64,000 bases of DNA from Hypholoma sublateritium FD-334 SS-4 (taxonomy: Eukaryota; Basidiomycota; Agaricomycetes; Agaricales; Strophariaceae): assembly GCA_000827495.1 (NCBI GenBank), contig KN817545.1, forward strand, positions 133,113 through 197,112, written 5' to 3'. Below the pieces are notes generated by a model, which saw only the letters and a list, made by a program, of their open reading frames with translations, did no database searches and was not told the DNA's origin. The position numbers and the translations under genes were made by a program. Below are positions 58,540 through 64,000 of this stretch, one piece after another (position 1 is the first letter of the stretch; each line of letters starts with the position of its first letter).

Positions 58540-60997
58540 TCACACCATCATAGGCGGGCGCGGAAGGACACCGCCAGCGGGCGGCACAAAAAACAGACGC
58601 AACTGGTGAAAACAACACGGTAAGTATCCAGTTCACCCATCGCCGCGTCGGGACATCGCGCAAGAAACGCGGCGCCGAGGGCTCATACCTGCGATGGGTG
58701 GTGCGCGTGCGCCGCGGCACCCAGGTATGCATCGTGCCCCGCGTGGCCGTCGCCAGCGCCGTGCGCCGACCCGCTTGCACCAGCCCCCTCGAGCGCCGGG
58801 ATGGTGAGCCGCCGGTGGTCGAAGACGCTGTGCGACAGGGAGGGCGACGACGACGATGCGCTGGAGCCGGGGTCCGCGAAGGCGGTCGGCGCGGGTACGA
58901 CGCCAGCGCCCACACCAAACAGCGCGTGCATTTCCGGCGACTCGCTGCGCGCAGCCTGGGCGTGGTCGTGCGGTGCGCGGGCCGCGGCGCTCATACCCCC
59001 CTCCATGTCCGTGTGCGCGTCCACGGCATTCGTCTTCTCTGCGCCGTCCGCGCGCCACCCGCCGCGGCGCGCGTCGCCATGGTGCCCATCGCGTCCAGGG
59101 GGGTGGGGCGCCTCTTCCCCAGGCGCACCGCCGTTAGGCAAGTAGCGCGTGTCGGAATTCACACTCGGCGGCATCCACCGCACCTTGAACAGGCGCGGCG
59201 GTCTTTTCGCGCCCCCCTCCGGCTCCTCTCCCGTTAGCCGCGGGTCTGGTATAGGCGCACGCGGGGGCGGGTCGTAGTGGTGAGGCGCGGGCGGGAGGAT
59301 GACGGGCGGCTGGAACCCGACGACGTACGCGGGCTCGCGCGCGCCCGCACCAACATCGGCGCCGGCGTCGCCGTTCCCATACGGCGGGTGGAGCCCGTGC
59401 GTGCGCATGTGGCGCTTCGCGTTGGAGCGCACGCCGAATGTGCGCGTGCATCCGGGGTATTCGCACGCAAAGGCTGCGGGAGAGAGCGTAAGCGTACCCT
59501 GAACTACACAAACATGCAACGAGGAGCGACTGACGTTTTTCGTTGTTGTGCGTGTTCATATGTGTGTTCAGGCCGCTCGGTCTACAAGCGCGGGAGAGGC
59601 GTATTAGCACCGACTTCGATGCCCGAAGTACGATGACGATGGCCGCTACGCGCGCGCCGACGGGAGTGGAATACGACGGCTCACCTCGGAAACTTCTTGC
59701 CGCACACGGTGCACTCGTGCATCTTACTTTTCTTCCGCTTCTTTTTCAGGGGCGGCGCCATGTCATTGTCCGCATCCGGCAGTGCCTCTGGCACGTGCGG
59801 TGCCCGGAGCCCGGCTGATGCCGGGCCGCTCATGTACCGCTCGTACGCGTCGCCGTCGCTCCCGCCGCCGAAATGCAGGTCGGCGTCGGACGCTTGTACG
59901 GGGCTCGGGCTGCCCGACGAGAGCGTGGACGAGACAGGGTCCATGATCTCGGGCAGCGAGCGCCCCCGGGTGAAGTGGCGCTTGTACGGCGCCTGCGCGT
60001 CCGCACCTGGGAACGGAGAAGTCAGCGTGTCGTCGCCGCAAATATCCCAACAGAAGTGTATACCAGATTGGAAGAAGGGACTCTCGGACGGGTCGTGCTC
60101 GTGCTCGTGCTTGTGCTGTGGGTAGGTGGGGTGTCTCAATTGGAAGTGACTATCATTAGTGTGCCGGGGCGCGTGTTCGTAGTATATTCGGTCGGGGGGG
60201 TTACACATGGGAATGGAGGATGGTGCATGCATCGAGGGGGCGGGGAGGGCCTGCGGGGGGTGCCCGTGGGCCACGCCCGCGCTGCTCGTGTAGCCTGCGC
60301 CATGCCTGGGGGAAGAATCGTGCGTGGGGGAAGGGGCGCGCAGCCGGTAGTGCGCGTCCTGCATCGGCGAGTGCGCGTGCCGCGGTGGCGAGTGTCGCAG
60401 GCGCCCCGCGGCGCCGGCGCTCTGCCGCGCAGCGCCATGTGCATCGGAGGCGTAGAACGCATCCGGATGCTGCGCGCGGAAGTCGTCGAGCGGCGGCGGT
60501 TGGAACGCCGCGCGCCGGTACTCCAGATCGTTGAGGTGCATAGTGTGGTAGCTGCGTAGCGAGCCGCGATAGGTGTCCTCCGACTGATAGGGGCCCATGG
60601 GCGGGAGGTGGTCGCCCATCGGCCCCGGAGAGACCTGCGGAGTGTAAAAACCCGAGGGGCCCGCGACACCTTCCTCTGGGGGCAGGTACCGCGCCCTGCT
60701 GGGTCCCTGCTCGCTGAGATGGTACGCAGAGGTGGGCGGCAGGTAGCCGCGGCCGTCACTGTGATCGTGCGACAGTGTGCGCTGGGCAGATTCCGGGTAT
60801 CTGGGCGCGGTAGGTACCAGATGCACCGGCCCTTGCAGATATGGATCTGAGAAGGACGGTGGTGGAGAGTGATGGCGCGAAGTAAGGGGAACTTGGGCTA
60901 CGGAATCTCCGTGCGCGTGGCTCTGCTGCGACGATTGGCTGGGCGTGTAGGACCTCATACGAGGCTCGGGTGAAGATGCACTTCCTGCGCTCTCCAT
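58540..60997 (-). CDS. C2H2 zinc-finger transcription factor
   Basis: Five exons (60997-60064, 60006-59685, 59581-59535, 59473-58689, 58602-58540) give about 716 residues. Two adjacent C2H2 fingers lie about 60 % along: HECTVCGKKFPRPSGLNTHM (C-X2-C) and FACEYPGCTRTFGVRSNAKR (C-X4-C, ending HMRTH), typical of DNA-binding fungal regulators. A basic run (KKKRKKSK) just before them is a likely nuclear signal. The rest is long, Pro/Ser/His-rich and disordered, with a HKHEHEHD patch. The start is taken at MESAGSASSPEP; an upstream ATG at 61099 is possible. The 57-nt segment 60063-60007 stays open in frame but has strong splice sites, so I treat it as an intron. The final intron (58688-58603) is uncertain; without it the protein ends at 58683. 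Confidence 0.85.
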
Positions 60998-62843
60998 TCT
61001 GGGTGGATACGACGTCGAGCGTGTCAATGGGAGTAGATTGAGGTGGTAGAGCGTGTCAAATGGGGCAGAACGAGGTGGGAACACGACACAGAGGACCAAA
61101 GCGAATGATGTTCACCGCGAGTCGTTGCGATGTGGTGTTGTATACGTTCAGGGGGCTTCAGTGCGCACCAGCACGGCCGAGGTACGATGCAGTTCTAAAC
61201 TAGATGCTGAGTTTAGATAGGGTAAATGATAATACCACAATATAAACAGGACAAGCACCTCGAGCAAATCCTAAATGAAGATCAGCGGGAATGCTACCTG
61301 TGGGGAAACGGACTTGTAAATTGCGTAAAAATATGACAGAGAAGAGGCGAACCGACATGGATTGGGAGTCCTGTGATTTCCTTAAAATACACTGGATGAC
61401 GCTCGTAAGGCGAGTCGCACGGCGGTGCTGGACAGCGAGAACAGACGCGGCGACGCAGGTCGCTGCGCCAGACATTGCGCAGGCACAAATCATTGGAAAA
61501 TGAAATTCGCACATAATCGCTTACGTCAGACTCTTTCCTCTCGGTCATATCGGAATCTCTTTTCAAGTTGGAAGACGAGTTTCCTACTCTGCAAATGTTG
61601 CATACGCAGTGCTGCACCAGAGTTTTTTTTGGAGTTTTGTTTTCTCTCCCCCAGCCAACCCCCAGGCTCAAAGACTGTTTCCAGAGGTCAATGCAAGGTA
61701 CTATGAGCATCTGATGATGCCTTTGAAAAGCTCGTTGCGTCCATTCTACCCGACGGTCGGGCTTGGACCGCCGATGGCAAGACTCTCCTTTCGGATACAG
61801 CGACCAAGGTTCAGAGTCCAGACTCTGTGAGACACCTGTGAGGTGCAGGTCATCCGCACGCTCTATTTATGACACGCGTGTGTTTTTTGACATGTTTTCT
61901 GCGAATGTAAAGGAGTGCAGCTTCCTTTATTGAGGTAATGTACTATAGAATGTGGGGCGTTGTTAAAAATTAAACGGCGCCCCATTTTCTAATAATGGTT
62001 TTTCTCGCGGCCAAGGTGGGCTGTCAATTTAGGCGTAGCGGAGGCATTCACAGGAAAAATCCTCTCTGATAAATAAGGGAATATAGACGATACCACTTTT
62101 CAAACTAGGGTAAACTTATTGATACGGGATCGTAATGATCACGATAACCACGGCGGGCTTTATAGGACCTATGCCAAACCCGTCGCTGGCAGTCGCCCGA
62201 GTAATCTCCAGCAAACCCGACAAAGCCTCGTTTTGCTAAGCAAAGTTCCTCCCATACGATTCTACTTTTACTTCTACACCACCATTCAAACGGACTAATG
62301 GAGACTCGGCTGGGATACCTAATTATCACCAAGAGTTTTGCGACACACGATGCAGTCACGCAACTTTCAACTCCAGCGAATATAAGGATAGCTCTATTCA
62401 GTTACGATCGAGGCCGTACTTAGGCGCCGTGGACTTGGAGTGCTTCTGCGGGACACACCGCGGCCCACGAGCTGCGGCATCGCGGCACGGAGAACTCATG
62501 AATGATCGCATGTTGCGGCGAAAATAGGTTGAATGCGTACGGCCACCTGCACCTCCCAGTAGAGTAAGTCTCCATCGGTATTTCATCGCTCTAGCGCTTA
62601 TTGGGCATCTTTCCCGGACATGCTTTCTTAATTGTGCTGCACGCCACACCAGCGCTTCAGCTCACATCCCATCGGGATACCCAGTACCGTCGCGTCGGTC
62701 CTCGTCGCTGCGTTTATCAGCCGCTCGGATTAGGCAGGTCTACTTTGTACTGCAACTAGTGCCCACCTCTTCGGTGCTATATCTTTAGCAACATCAGGCT
62801 TGCCAAGCGATATCCGTCTGCGATTCCCACCCGAGTCCCATCC
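60998..62843. other. long divergent intergenic region
   Basis: About 1.85 kb between divergent genes. Open frames at 61294-61710, 62105-62359 and 62398-62649 show no motifs or linking splice sites. A T run with ATTTTT is at 61620-61640. Large upstream regions are common for transcription-factor genes. Confidence 0.4.
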
Positions 62844-63880
62844 ATGGCCGCGGCAGCAGCTCAAGCGCTAAAGGCGCAGAAGCGCGCTCTACGGAAGACG
62901 ATCAGCACCGCGCTCAGCAAGCTCTCACCAGAGGCCGTCTCCGAACAATGTAAGTCCCAGCCGCCCGTGCGTGCGTCGCACCCCAGGCCACGCGCGCTGA
63001 CCGCTCTCTCGCCATGGACACGCGCTTCTGCACACAGCCCACGCCATCGCCACGCGCGTCCTCGCACTGCCTGCGGTCCAGCGCGCGGGCACCGTGAGCT
63101 GCTACATGAGCATGCCTTCGGGGGAAGCGCGCACGCTGCGCATCGCGGAGGGCGTTCTCGCATCAGGTTAGTGGCTGACTGATGCGGGAGGGCTGATTGA
63201 TGCGCGAGGCATGCTGATGCGCGCTGGTAGCAGGCAGGCGGTTGTTCGTGCCGAAGATCGGGGCGGGGGAGGGCGCGATGGAGTTCTTCCGTGTGTATAC
63301 GGTACAGGATATGCAGGAGATGGCGCCGGGGCTGTGGGGGATCCCCGAGCCGGGCGAGACGTGGGGCGTGGAGGAGCGCGAGCGCGGTAAGTGGATATGC
63401 GCGCACTGTTATCTGAACTGCGGGCAGCTTACGGCTTTATGTTTTTTTTAGTTCTCGCGTCGCCCAAGGAAATACTCGATGTGATCCTCGTTCCAGGTCG
63501 GCCATTCACTCACTCCGTTTGCGGTGAATACGCGCCGTGACTAATTCATGCGCGCACCCTCTCACAGGTGTCGCGTTCGACCGCTCGCTCGCCCGCCTGG
63601 GCCACGGGAAGGGGCATTACGACCGCTTCATCACGGCGTACGTCGCTTCGGGGCGCCCTAAGCCCCTCCTCGGTGAGCGCGCTGGCCAGTCAGCATGCGC
63701 ACTGCGCCTACTGATTGATTGTGTGGTCATCCAGTGGGGCTGGCGCTGAGCGCACAGCTCCTGCCCGCAGGCCAAGTCCCGGTGGGCGCTCACGATTGGA
63801 AGATGGACGTGCTGATCACGCCCGAGGAGACGCTGGGCGTCGGCGCGGACGGGGAGGTGGCCGCTGCGCCTGCGCTGTGA
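62844..63880 (+). CDS. MTHFS: 5-formyltetrahydrofolate cyclo-ligase
   Basis: ATP-dependent enzyme that converts 5-formyl-THF to 5,10-methenyl-THF, returning stored folate to one-carbon metabolism. Six exons (62844-62949, 63038-63166, 63234-63386, 63452-63496, 63568-63672, 63735-63880) give 227 residues. Family motifs are in order: QKRALRKTISTALSKL at the N-terminus, YMSMPSGEARTL, LFVPKIGAGEGAMEFFRV, WGIPEPG, DVILVPGVAFDRSLARLG, the nucleotide/phosphate loop GHGKGHYDRF, and VGAHDWKMDVLITPEE near the end. All introns are phase 1, and each join restores a conserved segment. Length matches the family (about 200-240). It is probably cytosolic; no targeting peptide is evident. Confidence 0.94.
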
Positions 63881-64000
63881 TCGCTCTGCGCCTCGAGATC
63901 CGGGACTCCTCGCAAGGTGCGTCTGGGTGCTATTCCGTGGCCATATATGTCTAACGTTCAGGATACGGCATGTGTAGATAAACCAACCCGATCCGCAGGC

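Noticed and set aside
61953..61984. Hairpin TGGGGCG...CGCCCCA as terminator or element
   Set aside because: The stem is only 7 bp and has no associated gene end or repeat copy; likely chance.

Overview
The window is fungal nuclear DNA, most likely from an Agaricomycete (Basidiomycota). The sequence supports this in several ways. Almost every gene is cut by many short introns of about 45-65 nt. The gene content includes families typical of or expanded in mushroom-forming fungi: a DUF6534-type seven-helix protein, an F-box protein, a HET-domain protein, a decayed NACHT/NLR module, a secreted GMC oxidoreductase and a P450 relic. All gene models were spliced by eye from reading frame, GT/GC-AG sites and family motifs; no search was run.

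Layout, left to right. 1-14.2 kb: 3' half of a PDR-type ABC transporter, a one-helix membrane protein, a serine/threonine kinase with a hydrophobic N-terminus, a coiled-coil protein, the plasma-membrane H+-ATPase and a short-chain dehydrogenase. 15.5-26.6 kb: an extended-SDR reductase, the mismatch-repair gene MSH6 in 31 exons, two small proteins and an alpha/beta hydrolase. 26.9-32.4 kb: an ADA2/ADGF-type adenosine deaminase and a secreted GMC oxidoreductase. 32.4-38.5 kb is gene-poor and holds decayed pieces, including an NLR-like relic. 38.5-46.2 kb: a seven-helix membrane protein, an F-box protein, EXO1 and an intron-containing tRNA-Leu. 46.8-53.1 kb: a P450 pseudogene, a second SDR, and a head-to-head pair of small secreted protein genes, one broken, separated by a perfect 23-nt inverted repeat. 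53.4-63.9 kb: a HET-domain gene, a GNAT acetyltransferase, PIG-P, a two-finger C2H2 protein and 5-formyl-THF cyclo-ligase.

Functional links are limited, as expected for a fungal chromosome arm without operons. MSH6 and EXO1 act in the same pathway (mismatch recognition, then excision) but lie 20 kb apart on opposite strands. The HET gene and the NACHT relic belong to families used in fungal non-self recognition. The strongest unusual signals are the inverted secreted-protein duplication with its inverted repeat, three GC-AG introns, the micro-exon cluster encoding MSH6's mismatch-contact domain, and the two decayed accessory genes (P450 and NLR). I found no CRISPR array, no intact transposon and no clearly new multi-gene system.
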